A stretch of DNA of 11,816 nt from JBKEDC01 sp047974225 (GTDB lineage: Bacteria > Bacteroidota > Bacteroidia > Bacteroidales > Prolixibacteraceae), in the NCBI GenBank assembly GCA_047974225.1, contig JBKECD010000145.1:1-11816 (forward strand), in the 5' to 3' direction. Of the stretch, positions 1-7,639 are shown piece after piece (the first letter of the stretch is position 1; every line of letters starts with the position of its first letter). A program made the position numbers and the translations under genes. The notes under the pieces were generated by a model. That model worked only from the letters and a program-made list of their open reading frames with translations. It had not been told where the DNA came from and searched no databases.

Positions 1-693
1 GATGCACTCACTGAATATAGCGCCAAAGACATCCGACGCAAAGAAACATGGATGACGGCAGGTGATTATTATGCTGACATTCAAGTCTCGAATGGCGGAT
101 ATACACACTTGCCCGATGTTACGAGCGCTACTTACTGCAACGTGAAAAAAGGCGTGGTGGGCTCAACCAAAGACAATGCGAAAATTTCTCGCATGAACTC
201 TGCGCTGAACACCTACATGATGCGCCTAGCGGAAGTTTATTTGAACTATGCCGAAGCGGTGCTTGGCAACAATGCGACTTCTGCGGATGCCGAAGCCTTG
301 GCTTTGGTGAATGAGCTTCGTGCTCGTGCGGGGGTGGATAATTTGACTTCCTTGAGCTATGAAAATCTTCGTCGCGAACGCCGCATTGAGCTTTGCATGG
401 AAGGGCAATATTGGTATGACCTTGTGAGCCGTGCTTATTATCAGCAACAAGAAGTGGTGAATTACATCACCGAGCAAGACCGTGGCAACATCAAGCCATT
501 CATCTATGATGGCGCAAGCAACTCTTTGAGCGATGACGCTTCAAAATCGGTGAGCACCCGTGCTATCGGAACTGTTGATGCATCAATCTTCTTGCTTCCT
601 ATTCCTGAATCGGAATTGGTGCAAAACCCCTTGCTGAAAGCAGCTGCGGTGGATTATGTGTTCACCGAAGAACGCATTACTGATTTGTTTTAA
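1..693 (+). CDS. SusD/RagB-like outer-membrane glycan-binding lipoprotein, 3' part
   Basis: This is the C-terminal 230 residues of a SusD-family protein. The frame is open to base 1, so the first in-frame ATG at base 52 is internal and the true start lies outside the window. SusD proteins are surface lipoproteins that cap a SusC TonB-dependent porin and help capture oligosaccharides. Family hallmarks seen are RRKETWMTAGDYY near the left edge, the helical stretch YMMRLAEVYLNYAEA, and RRERRIELCMEGQYWYDLV, all typical of the C-terminal SusD_RagB domain. The stop is followed after 18 bases by a glycan-binding lipoprotein and then a GH10 xylanase. The likely ligand is therefore xylan or xylo-oligosaccharides and the partner SusC gene should lie just upstream. 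The family call is firm; the substrate is inferred from the neighbours. Confidence 0.93.
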   Translation, partial: DALTEYSAKDIRRKETWMTAGDYYADIQVSNGGYTHLPDVTSATYCNVKKGVVGSTKDNAKISRMNSALNTYMMRLAEVYLNYAEAVLGNNATSADAEALALVNELRARAGVDNLTSLSYENLRRERRIELCMEGQYWYDLVSRAYYQQQEVVNYITEQDRGNIKPFIYDGASNSLSDDASKSVSTRAIGTVDASIFLLPIPESELVQNPLLKAAAVDYVFTEERITDLF

Positions 694-711
694 CCCTAAA
701 AACTGATAAAT

Positions 712-2097
712 ATGAAGACAATAAATAAATTAAGCTGGTCGCTTTTGGCAGTGCTTTTCCTTGTTGTGGGATTTACATCGTGTGATGATGAGGAAAGTTA
801 TAGCGGCGCAATCAGCATTTCAAAAGTGTATCTCGAAGATGCCACTTCCGAGGTGGTGGATCGCGAAGTTGAATTTGCTCGATTGGGGCAAATCATCCGC
901 TTGGAAGGTTCGGGTTTCTCCGATTTGCGCAAAGTGTATATCAATGGCTATGACACTTATTTCAACCCCGTGATGACCACCGATGGCTCAATGGTGCTCC
1001 GTGTGTCCTATGACACGCCGCTAGTGGAAGCCACCGACGATGTGCGCAACACCATCCGACTAGTGAATGATGGCAATTCATTGAACTATGAATTTACCAT
1101 TCGTGCAGCCTTGCCTAACATTAGCAGCATTTCACACACCATGCCTGCGGTGGGCGAGCTCATCACGGTGTATGGTTCGGGCTTGACCGATATCGAGTCG
1201 GTAACATTCCCCGGCGACATAGTAGTTACCGAAGGAATCACTTCTGATGAAGATGGCGCGTTCTTTACCATTGCTATGCCCGAAGGAGTGGCTGCTGAAG
1301 GTGGCTCAATCTTTGCGAGTGGCTCAAATGGTGGTGCGTATTCAGCTGCCTACTTCAACTGCAAAAGCAATGTAATTCTTGATTTCGATGGCACAGGCTC
1401 GCAAGGATATTGGGGCTGGAGCGAAACAGGCAGCATGCTTGACAAAACCGACTTGGGAACAGCAGCCTTAGGCGAAGGCAATCTTTCACAAGGCAATTAT
1501 GTGAATCACCACCCTGAGCGCAAAGGCACATTCCCAGCGGCTAAAAACCGCAACACCGAAGTGTGGACTGCGGGTAATGGTGTGGACGATTGGAGAGGTC
1601 AGCTCACTGAAGCTATCCCAGCTTCAACTTTGGTTAGCCAAGTGGCATTCCAATTCGATATGTATGTCGATGGTATTTGGACGAATACAGGCTTCTTGAA
1701 AATCGCTCTTATCAACAACTTCAACGGGGGTGAGTGGACAAGTACTTGCTACAACTATGTGCCTTGGATTGAAGGAGGCAAAGTGGTGGAATATGAAAAT
1801 GCAGGATGGGTAACAGTAACCGTTCCATTCAGCCAATTCTATAGCTATGCCAAAGATGCGGGCACCGATGAAGAAGCCACTTTTGAAAAAGTACTTGCTG
1901 CGCGCGAAAATGCGTCATACAAAAACTTCGGTATGTATTTTGAAAACTCTGATTTCACTCTCGACAAAGTAACCGGTTCAACCGCTGATGCGGAAACCGA
2001 AATGACTTCTGCCGAAACCGATGTTAAAGTTTATACCGACAACTGGCGTGTGGTGTCATTGGCGAAACCAACTTATTCAGATTTCCCAACAGAGTAA
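712..2097 (+). CDS. Surface glycan-binding lipoprotein with IPT/TIG-like domains (SGBP-B / XusE type)
   Basis: This 461-residue non-catalytic lipoprotein probably holds xylan at the cell surface for the neighbouring SusCD complex and xylanase. The N-terminus is a lipoprotein signal: a basic start, a hydrophobic core, then Cys24 after GFTS. Asp25-Asp26-Glu27-Glu28 follow directly, an acidic stretch like the Bacteroidota surface-export signal. Residues about 33-131 and 133-221 look like two IPT/TIG-type beta-sandwich domains; IRLEGSGFSDLRKVYING and ITVYGSGLTDIESVTFPG are matching repeat cores. Residues about 222-461, opening with ILDFDG and rich in Trp and Tyr, resemble the C-terminal glycan-binding domain of SGBP-B proteins. 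Position between susD and a GH10 gene matches the lipoprotein called XusE in Prevotella xylan loci, so xylan is the inferred ligand. The start is the first ATG after the susD stop and gives a complete signal peptide. Confidence 0.88.
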   Translation: MKTINKLSWSLLAVLFLVVGFTSCDDEESYSGAISISKVYLEDATSEVVDREVEFARLGQIIRLEGSGFSDLRKVYINGYDTYFNPVMTTDGSMVLRVSYDTPLVEATDDVRNTIRLVNDGNSLNYEFTIRAALPNISSISHTMPAVGELITVYGSGLTDIESVTFPGDIVVTEGITSDEDGAFFTIAMPEGVAAEGGSIFASGSNGGAYSAAYFNCKSNVILDFDGTGSQGYWGWSETGSMLDKTDLGTAALGEGNLSQGNYVNHHPERKGTFPAAKNRNTEVWTAGNGVDDWRGQLTEAIPASTLVSQVAFQFDMYVDGIWTNTGFLKIALINNFNGGEWTSTCYNYVPWIEGGKVVEYENAGWVTVTVPFSQFYSYAKDAGTDEEATFEKVLAARENASYKNFGMYFENSDFTLDKVTGSTADAETEMTSAETDVKVYTDNWRVVSLAKPTYSDFPTE

Positions 2098-2109
2098 AAA
2101 TTGAAACAA

Positions 2110-4368
2110 ATGAAAACAAAAATATTTATAAGCTCACTTATAGCTTCTGCGATGCTCTTCGCATCGTGTGAGGAAAACTATATGGATTGGTCGGTGGATG
2201 ATGACCTCACAGGCATCGACACCGAAGAAATTCCGCTTTCATTGGCTGAGAAAGTCTCTCGCTATGAGTCATTGAAAACCTATGTTCCCGAAAATCTCAT
2301 CTTGGGAGTTGGTATTTCAGCATCGCTCTATGGCGATGAAGGCAACTACACAAAACTTTCCAACGAGAACTTCCAAGATGCAACCATCGGCTATGCCATG
2401 AAGCACGGTGCGATGGCTAAATCTGACGGTACAATTGACTACACCACCGTGGACAACTTCCTTGCGCTCACCAAAGCTGCTGGAATGACGCTTTACGGGC
2501 ACACGCTCGTGTGGCATCAAAACCAAAATGCAAGTTATCTGAATGGTTTGATTGCTCCAACTTATGAAGTGGAAGAAGGCGGAGATGGCAATATGCTTGA
2601 TGTGTCGGGGTTGGAAGATGGAACGTTCTCAGACTGGGGAAAATGGAATGCTGGCGATGGCATCACAGTGGAAGAGACTGGAGGTTTGACAGGTGGACAG
2701 GCTGTGAAGTTGATTGCTAGCGAAACGTCTAACAATGACTACAAATTGCAGCTGATTACACCTGATATTACCGTTGATCCCGAAGGAACTTACGAAATCT
2801 CTATGTGGATTAAATCTGATGTAGCGGGAGCAGGACGAATTTCATTTTCAGACGCTCTCAGCAATCAATATCCTCATGCCGATTGGTATGCCACAGGTGG
2901 AAGTTGGACAGCTCGATTTGAAACTTCTTCAACATGGAAACAGGTGAAATTTAAGATTGGTCCTGAGGCAAATGGCGGAGTAACGCAACTCAAGAGTTCT
3001 CCTTTCCAATTCAACATCGACCTCGGCACTATTCCTAGTGTAACTTACTACATTGACGTAGCAACGATTTCGGTGAAAGATGTCAATGCAGCTGCTGTTG
3101 TGTCGAACAATCTTATTAGCAATGGTGATTTTGAAACAGGCGACTTGTCTGGCTGGAGTAGCTGGGGAGGTAATAACCCTACAAGTGCAGTTTCTGCTGA
3201 AGGCGAAGGTTACGGAGATACAGGCTATGCGATGGTGCTTACCAACCCTACTGCTTCCGACAGCTACAAAGCACAAGCAGCGATTGATTTTAAAGCTCCA
3301 CTAGAAAATGACACAGAATATACCGTTACATTCATGGCGAAAGCCAGTACGACGGCAGTCTTGAAAACTCAAGCGCAAAATGCGTCTTACAGCGGAAACT
3401 ACGCAGCTGATTATTCTATTGGAACAACGTGGGCTCCCTACACCGGAACAATTACGACGACAACGGATGACAAATCAAGATTGGTTTTCGACTTCGGAGC
3501 AACTGCTTGCACCTTGTATATCGACGACATTAAATTTGTCGTTGCAGGTGAAGAAGAAAGTGAAGGCTCTGGTGGCGGTGCTATCGTAGAAATCCCCAAA
3601 ACCGATAAAGAGAAAACTCAACTCATCTCCGATGCCATGGAGTCGTGGATTAAAGAAATGATGGGGCACTATTCAGCCGATGTACACGCTTGGGACGTGG
3701 TGAACGAACCAATGCAGGAAAGTGGCATAGTGCGCGATGGAGTAGTTGGTGTGGAGGAAGCTAAGATGGCAAGCGATGAGTTCTACTGGCAAAAATACAT
3801 GGGCAAAGACTATGCCGTGCAAGCCTTCAAATGGGCACGCGAATATGGCACAGCCAACCCCGATGCTAAATTATTCATCAACGACTATAATCTCGAAACC
3901 AACATGGATAAGCTCGATGGCTTAATCGACTATGTGAAATATATCGAGGCTGCTGGTGCGCAAGTAGATGGTATCGGCACGCAAATGCACATTTCACACA
4001 CCACCGATAAGGAGTCAATCGCTACCATGTTTGAGAAAATAGCTGCCACAGGCAAGCTCGTGAAAGTGTCGGAACTTGATGTACGCCTAGGCACTGACGC
4101 GCCAACGGCCGAACAGCTCGAAGCACAAATGGAGATGTATCGCTATGTGATTGACACTTTCAAAGAGAAAGTGCCTGCTGAACAGCAATACGGAATCACC
4201 ATTTGGGGTATTTCAGACCATGAAAACGAACATGAATATTGGTTGCCTAAAAATTCTCCAAACCTTTGGACAGCTAAATATGCTCGCAAAGCAGCCTACA
4301 AAGGTGTGGCTGACGGCTTAGCTGGCAGAGATGTGAGCGAAGATTTTAGTGGCGAATTGCAATACTAG
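2110..4368 (+). CDS. GH10 endo-beta-1,4-xylanase lipoprotein with tandem CBM insertion (Xyn10C-like)
   Basis: This 752-residue lipoprotein should cut the beta-1,4-xylan backbone at the cell surface. I chose ATG 2110, 12 bases after the upstream stop, over an in-frame TTG at 2101 because it gives a compact signal peptide ending FAS-Cys20. The GH10 barrel begins near residue 45 and contains HTLVWH (131-136). It is interrupted at about 161-480 by two beta-sandwich modules of CBM4/9 or CBM22 type (second one opening NGDFETGDLSGW, 338 onward). After an acidic, Gly/Ser-rich linker, the barrel resumes near 497. WDVVNEP carries the acid/base Glu533 and VSELDVR the nucleophile Glu655; GTQMH and IWGISDH are also conserved. 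Split GH10 enzymes of this kind are typical of Bacteroidota xylan loci. The strand-2 motif usually written NEMK or NAMK reads YAMK (95-98), which may alter the -2 subsite. It closes the operon with susD and the binding lipoprotein. Confidence 0.95.
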   Translation: MKTKIFISSLIASAMLFASCEENYMDWSVDDDLTGIDTEEIPLSLAEKVSRYESLKTYVPENLILGVGISASLYGDEGNYTKLSNENFQDATIGYAMKHGAMAKSDGTIDYTTVDNFLALTKAAGMTLYGHTLVWHQNQNASYLNGLIAPTYEVEEGGDGNMLDVSGLEDGTFSDWGKWNAGDGITVEETGGLTGGQAVKLIASETSNNDYKLQLITPDITVDPEGTYEISMWIKSDVAGAGRISFSDALSNQYPHADWYATGGSWTARFETSSTWKQVKFKIGPEANGGVTQLKSSPFQFNIDLGTIPSVTYYIDVATISVKDVNAAAVVSNNLISNGDFETGDLSGWSSWGGNNPTSAVSAEGEGYGDTGYAMVLTNPTASDSYKAQAAIDFKAPLENDTEYTVTFMAKASTTAVLKTQAQNASYSGNYAADYSIGTTWAPYTGTITTTTDDKSRLVFDFGATACTLYIDDIKFVVAGEEESEGSGGGAIVEIPKTDKEKTQLISDAMESWIKEMMGHYSADVHAWDVVNEPMQESGIVRDGVVGVEEAKMASDEFYWQKYMGKDYAVQAFKWAREYGTANPDAKLFINDYNLETNMDKLDGLIDYVKYIEAAGAQVDGIGTQMHISHTTDKESIATMFEKIAATGKLVKVSELDVRLGTDAPTAEQLEAQMEMYRYVIDTFKEKVPAEQQYGITIWGISDHENEHEYWLPKNSPNLWTAKYARKAAYKGVADGLAGRDVSEDFSGELQY

Positions 4369-4372
4369 TTGT

Positions 4373-4448
4373 TAGGGATTAGTTGTTAGGGGGTAGTGCT
4401 ATTCTGGATTATTCCAAACAGGCGCTAACCACTAATAGCTAATCCCTA
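4373..4448. repeat. Long imperfect inverted repeat (RNA hairpin) after the xylanase gene
   Basis: Bases 4373-4400 pair with 4421-4448. The outer ten pairs are perfect (TAGGGATTAG with CTAATCCCTA), and the stem continues for about 28 positions with two clear mismatches and several G-T wobbles. The 20-base loop contains a further small stem, TGGA (4405-4408) with TCCA (4413-4416). It begins four bases after the xylanase stop. No run of six T follows, so it is not a classical intrinsic terminator. It could protect the mRNA 3' end, attenuate read-through to the symporter, or be a miniature repeat element. The pairing is visible; the function is a guess. Confidence 0.7.
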
Positions 4449-4471
4449 CTTTAACTCTTGTGCCTTTCCTT

Positions 4472-4510
4472 CTCCCCCTCGGTTGCTGAGCGGAGCCGAA
4501 GTGCGGGGAG
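4472..4510. repeat. GC-rich REP-like hairpin element upstream of the symporter
   Basis: CTCCCC (4472-4477) pairs with GGGGAG (4505-4510). Inside, TCGGTT (4479-4484) pairs with AGCCGA (4494-4499), including one wobble, around a nine-base loop. The core TTGCTGAGCGGAGCCGAAG resembles REP-like intergenic repeats seen in many Bacteroidota genomes; this resemblance is from memory. A further G-rich stretch to 4521 offers an alternative pairing with 4475-4480. The element is much more GC-rich than its surroundings and ends about 26 bases before the chosen symporter start. With the hairpin at 4373-4448 it fills most of the 168-base gap; I saw no convincing promoter there. Confidence 0.6.
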
Positions 4511-4536
4511 GTCGGGAGGGGCTAATTTTAGAATAT

Positions 4537-5964
4537 ATGAAAGATAATCAAAAACTCAGCGTCGTTGAGAAGATTGGATACAGCTTGGGCGATTTGGCAG
4601 CCAACCTGATTTTCCAAACCTTGATGACTTTCCTAGCTTTCTTCTACACCGATGTGTTTAAGATTCCTAGTGGTGCTGCCTCGTCCATCATCTTTGTGGG
4701 CGGTATGATTGGTGCCTGCTTCAACCCTATCATGGGGGTGATTGCCGACCGCACCAACACCCGATGGGGTAAATATCGCCCTTGGCTCTTGTGGACAGCC
4801 ATTCCCTTTGGTGTGATGGCAATCCTTGCTTTCAGCACCCCCAATTTTAGTCTGAATGGCAAAATCGCCTATGGCTTTATCACCTACATCCTTTTGGTGA
4901 TGATTTATTCTGCCAACAATCTGCCTTATTCCGCCCTCAGCGGTGTAATCACAGGCAACATGGCGGAGCGAAACAGCCTTTCGTCTTATCGTTTTGTGGC
5001 GGTTACGATTGCGCAATTCATCATCCAAGCTCTCTTGCTTCCGATGGTGCTCGTGTTGGGCGATGGCGACAAAGCGGTAGGATTTGAGAAAACCATGATG
5101 ATATTCTCCATCACTGGAGCTATTTTCTTCATCATCGCTTTCCTCACCACCAAAGAACGCATCGTGCCTAAGCCCGAACAACAATCGAGTGTAAAAGACG
5201 ACCTGCGCGACCTTTCAAAAAATAAACCATGGATTGCTATGCTGGTGCTCACCGTGTTTGTGTTCATCACGCTTTCCATCAAGGGGGGAACTTATGTGTA
5301 TTACTTCGAGAATTATCTCGACCGCACTGCCCTGCAAGACTTCATGCACGCCATTGGCTTCAACAGCTTCATTGCGAGCACTGGCTTGGCGTGGCCCGAT
5401 GATGTGGCGACTTCGGCATTCAGCTTGTTTAGCACCGGGGGAATTATCTTCACCATGGTGGGCATTGGCTTGTCGAAAGGACTCGCCGATAAATACGGCA
5501 AGCGCAATGTGTTTGGCGTGGCATTGTTCATCGCCACGATGTTCTTGTTGGTGTTTGCGTTCTTCAGTCCCGAGTCGATTGCGCTCGTGTTTGTGGCGCA
5601 AATGTGTCATGGCTTGTTCTACGGCATCACCACACCACTTTTGTGGGCGATGATTGCCGATGTGGCAGACTATTCAGAGTGGAAAAACAACCGCCGAGCC
5701 ACTGCCATCATCTTTTCGGCGATGGTCTTTGGATTGAAAGCTGGTCTTTCGATTGGCGGAGCCATGGTGGCAGGCATCCTCGGAGCTTTCGGATATAACG
5801 AAGCTCTAGCGGTGCAATCGCCCGAAACAGTACACGGCATCAAGATGCTAGTGAGTGTGATTCCCACCGCGACATTCTTAATTGCTATCGCCTGTCTGTT
5901 CTTCTATGAGATAGACAAAAAGATGGAAGTGGAAATAGAAAACGATTTGAAGGAAAGACACTAA
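4537..5964 (+). CDS. GPH-family (MelB/XynD-like) sugar:cation symporter
   Basis: This 475-residue inner-membrane transporter of the glycoside-pentoside-hexuronide:cation symporter family (major facilitator fold) probably imports xylose or xylo-oligosaccharides with a cation. The family signature DRTNTRWGKYRPW begins at Asp71, between membrane helices 2 and 3, and NLPYSAL follows in helix 4. About twelve hydrophobic segments are visible, with a charged central loop near residues 205-230 and a hydrophilic tail. I chose ATG 4537 because an in-frame TTG at 4483 would add 18 residues read through a GC-rich hairpin and because family members start with a short MKxxxKLSxxEKIGYSLGD-like sequence. It lies between the xylanase and, beyond an inserted restriction-modification pair, a GH43 gene, matching xynD in the Prevotella xyn cluster. 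The exact substrate is inferred from context. Confidence 0.93.
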   Translation: MKDNQKLSVVEKIGYSLGDLAANLIFQTLMTFLAFFYTDVFKIPSGAASSIIFVGGMIGACFNPIMGVIADRTNTRWGKYRPWLLWTAIPFGVMAILAFSTPNFSLNGKIAYGFITYILLVMIYSANNLPYSALSGVITGNMAERNSLSSYRFVAVTIAQFIIQALLLPMVLVLGDGDKAVGFEKTMMIFSITGAIFFIIAFLTTKERIVPKPEQQSSVKDDLRDLSKNKPWIAMLVLTVFVFITLSIKGGTYVYYFENYLDRTALQDFMHAIGFNSFIASTGLAWPDDVATSAFSLFSTGGIIFTMVGIGLSKGLADKYGKRNVFGVALFIATMFLLVFAFFSPESIALVFVAQMCHGLFYGITTPLLWAMIADVADYSEWKNNRRATAIIFSAMVFGLKAGLSIGGAMVAGILGAFGYNEALAVQSPETVHGIKMLVSVIPTATFLIAIACLFFYEIDKKMEVEIENDLKERH

Positions 5965-5967
5965 AGG

Positions 5968-6005
5968 AAAGGGGAGATGCTCGAAACTTGGGCATCTCCT
6001 TTTTT
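5968..6005 (+). terminator. Intrinsic terminator after the symporter
   Basis: GGAGATGC (5973-5980) pairs perfectly with GCATCTCC (5992-5999) around an 11-base loop, followed by six T (6000-6005), with A-rich DNA before the stem. It begins four bases after the symporter stop. It should end the xylan transcript here, separating it from the restriction-modification genes and from the GH43 gene further on. Confidence 0.88.
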
Positions 6006-6034
6006 GAAGATATCAGCGCTTTGACAAAAAAGTG

Positions 6035-6049
6035 TAACTTTGTGAGATG
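6035..6049 (+). promoter_or_regulatory. Bacteroidota -7 box TAACTTTG directly before the methylase ATG
   Basis: TAACTTTG (6035-6042) is a full match to the Bacteroides -7 consensus TAnnTTTG. The methylase ATG at 6047 starts four bases later, where transcription itself would begin, suggesting a leaderless or nearly leaderless mRNA. A TTTG at 6020-6023 is too close (11 bases) to be a normal -33 element, and nothing good sits at the usual 19-21 base spacing, so the promoter is only half supported. Confidence 0.55.
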
Positions 6050-7639
6050 AAAAAACAAGATAAAAAACAGATGACCCCTTCGGAATATGCAGACTATGTT
6101 GGTTTGTCTTATGCAGCCTCAACATCGAGCAAGCATAAAAAAGATAACGGTCAGTTTTTTACTTCAAAAACGACATCTGACTTCATGGCTCATCTTGCCA
6201 AGCCTCAGACAAAAAAGATATCTATCTTAGACCCCGGTTGTGGAACAGCCATACTTTCGTGCTCTTTGATTGAAAAATTGGTTTCTTCTTCGGAAATAAC
6301 AGAAATAAGTCTAAGACTATATGAAACCGACAAGCATCTGGCGATTCAAACCCAATTGGTGGTGGATTATTTGGCTCAATGGTTAGCAGATCAAGACATA
6401 AAATTTCACTGTCAAATCAGCGAGGAAGATTTTGTGTTGGATCATTCAAGCGTGTTTGAGTCAAATGCATTGTTTGCATCTGCTCAAAGGGGAGAGTATG
6501 ACTACATTATTTCAAACCCTCCCTATTTTAAAATTTCAAAAGCAGATAAACGCTCCCTTGTGGCAAAGGATTTAGTTTATGGACAACCTAATATTTATGC
6601 CTTGTTCATGGGGCTAGCAGCAAAACTGCTCAAAAAAGATGGGGAACTAATTTTTATTACTCCAAGAAGTTTTGCAGCGGGAAACTACTTTAAAGCCTTT
6701 CGACAATCTTTTTTTAACGATGTGAGCATTTCAGATATTCACATTTTTGGCTCTAGGAACAGCCTATTTAAGCAAGATCAAGTTTTGCAGGAGAACATTA
6801 TTCTACGAGCAACAAAAGCCATAAATTCCACTATTCGAATTAGCGTTTCATCTGGCGAGAATAGCTTACATGCTCCGGCTTCATACAACTATTTGGCGGA
6901 TGAATTGCTTGATTTAAATTCCAAGGAAAGAGTATTATTCATTCCTTCAAATCCAAGCGAAGCCGAGGCGATTAATATTTTCAAGAGTTGGGACAATACA
7001 TTAACTGATTTTGGCATTCAGATATCAACAGGTCCGGTTGTGGCATTTCGCTGTGCTGATTATTTGAAAAAAGACGAGCAAAACAATGTTGTTCCTTTGG
7101 TTTGGCTTCACAATGTGAAGGAAATGGAGTTTGCTTATCCGCTGCAAAAAGGGAACAAAGCTCGATTTATTGAAATGAGCAAAAGCTCTCAGAAAGTTTT
7201 ATTGAAAAACAAGAACTACATTTTCCTTCGACGTTTTAGTTCGAAAGACGATAAAAGTCGCTTGGTGTGTTGCCCCTATTTTTCTCGAAATATAGATGTC
7301 GAGATGATTGGCGTGGAAAACCACATTAACTATATTTATCGTCCTAACGGAGATTTGTCAGAAGCTGAGGTTTGGGGACTTTCGGCTCTGTTTAGCAGCA
7401 AGCTGTTTGACACATACTTCAGAAGCTTCAATGGGAATACTCAAGTTGGCGCATCAGAATTGAAACAAATAAAAATGCCTCCATTGAGAGATGTTGAAAT
7501 CATTGGGAATAAAGTAAATTCATTGCCACATTGCAATCAACAAGAAATAGATAACGTAATTAAGGAAGTTCTTTTAGAAAAAACAAATGTCAAAAATATA
7601 CGAAGCACAAGAGATTTTAAAGGAATTGGGGTTGCCTAA
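6047..7639 (+). CDS. BsuBI/PstI-type DNA N6-adenine methyltransferase (type II)
   Basis: This 530-residue enzyme would transfer a methyl group from S-adenosylmethionine to adenine in the restriction site, protecting host DNA. Motifs run in gamma-class order: GQFFTS at 35-40 (motif X), DPGCGTA at 62-68 (motif I, cofactor binding), and SNPPY at 156-160 (motif IV, catalytic NPPY). The C-terminal half, which should recognise the target, is less recognisable. The partner just downstream belongs to the BsuBI/PstI endonuclease family, so the likely site is CTGCAG. Length is similar to family members of about 500 residues. Sampled 60-base lines are about 25-37% GC, lower than the xylan genes (about 42-52%), which suggests acquisition. 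It shares 53 bases with the endonuclease gene. ATG 6047 is the first start after the terminator; MTPSEYA at residue 9 is a possible later start. Confidence 0.92.
   Translation: MKKQDKKQMTPSEYADYVGLSYAASTSSKHKKDNGQFFTSKTTSDFMAHLAKPQTKKISILDPGCGTAILSCSLIEKLVSSSEITEISLRLYETDKHLAIQTQLVVDYLAQWLADQDIKFHCQISEEDFVLDHSSVFESNALFASAQRGEYDYIISNPPYFKISKADKRSLVAKDLVYGQPNIYALFMGLAAKLLKKDGELIFITPRSFAAGNYFKAFRQSFFNDVSISDIHIFGSRNSLFKQDQVLQENIILRATKAINSTIRISVSSGENSLHAPASYNYLADELLDLNSKERVLFIPSNPSEAEAINIFKSWDNTLTDFGIQISTGPVVAFRCADYLKKDEQNNVVPLVWLHNVKEMEFAYPLQKGNKARFIEMSKSSQKVLLKNKNYIFLRRFSSKDDKSRLVCCPYFSRNIDVEMIGVENHINYIYRPNGDLSEAEVWGLSALFSSKLFDTYFRSFNGNTQVGASELKQIKMPPLRDVEIIGNKVNSLPHCNQQEIDNVIKEVLLEKTNVKNIRSTRDFKGIGVA

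Noticed and set aside
2101..2109. TTG start three codons upstream for the xylanase
   Set aside because: ATG at 2110 is a better start codon and already gives a full lipoprotein signal.
4483..4536. In-frame TTG-started N-terminal extension of the symporter
   Set aside because: It reads through a GC-rich hairpin and has no family similarity; the ATG at 4537 gives the normal GPH N-terminus.
4633..5184. 183-residue minus-strand open frame inside the symporter gene
   Set aside because: Low-complexity, His/Gly/Glu-rich shadow of a strongly recognised gene with no family features; other antisense frames in the window were dismissed likewise.
6020..6023. TTTG as the -33 element of the methylase promoter
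   Set aside because: Only 11 bases from the -7 box, whereas Bacteroidota promoters need about 19-21.
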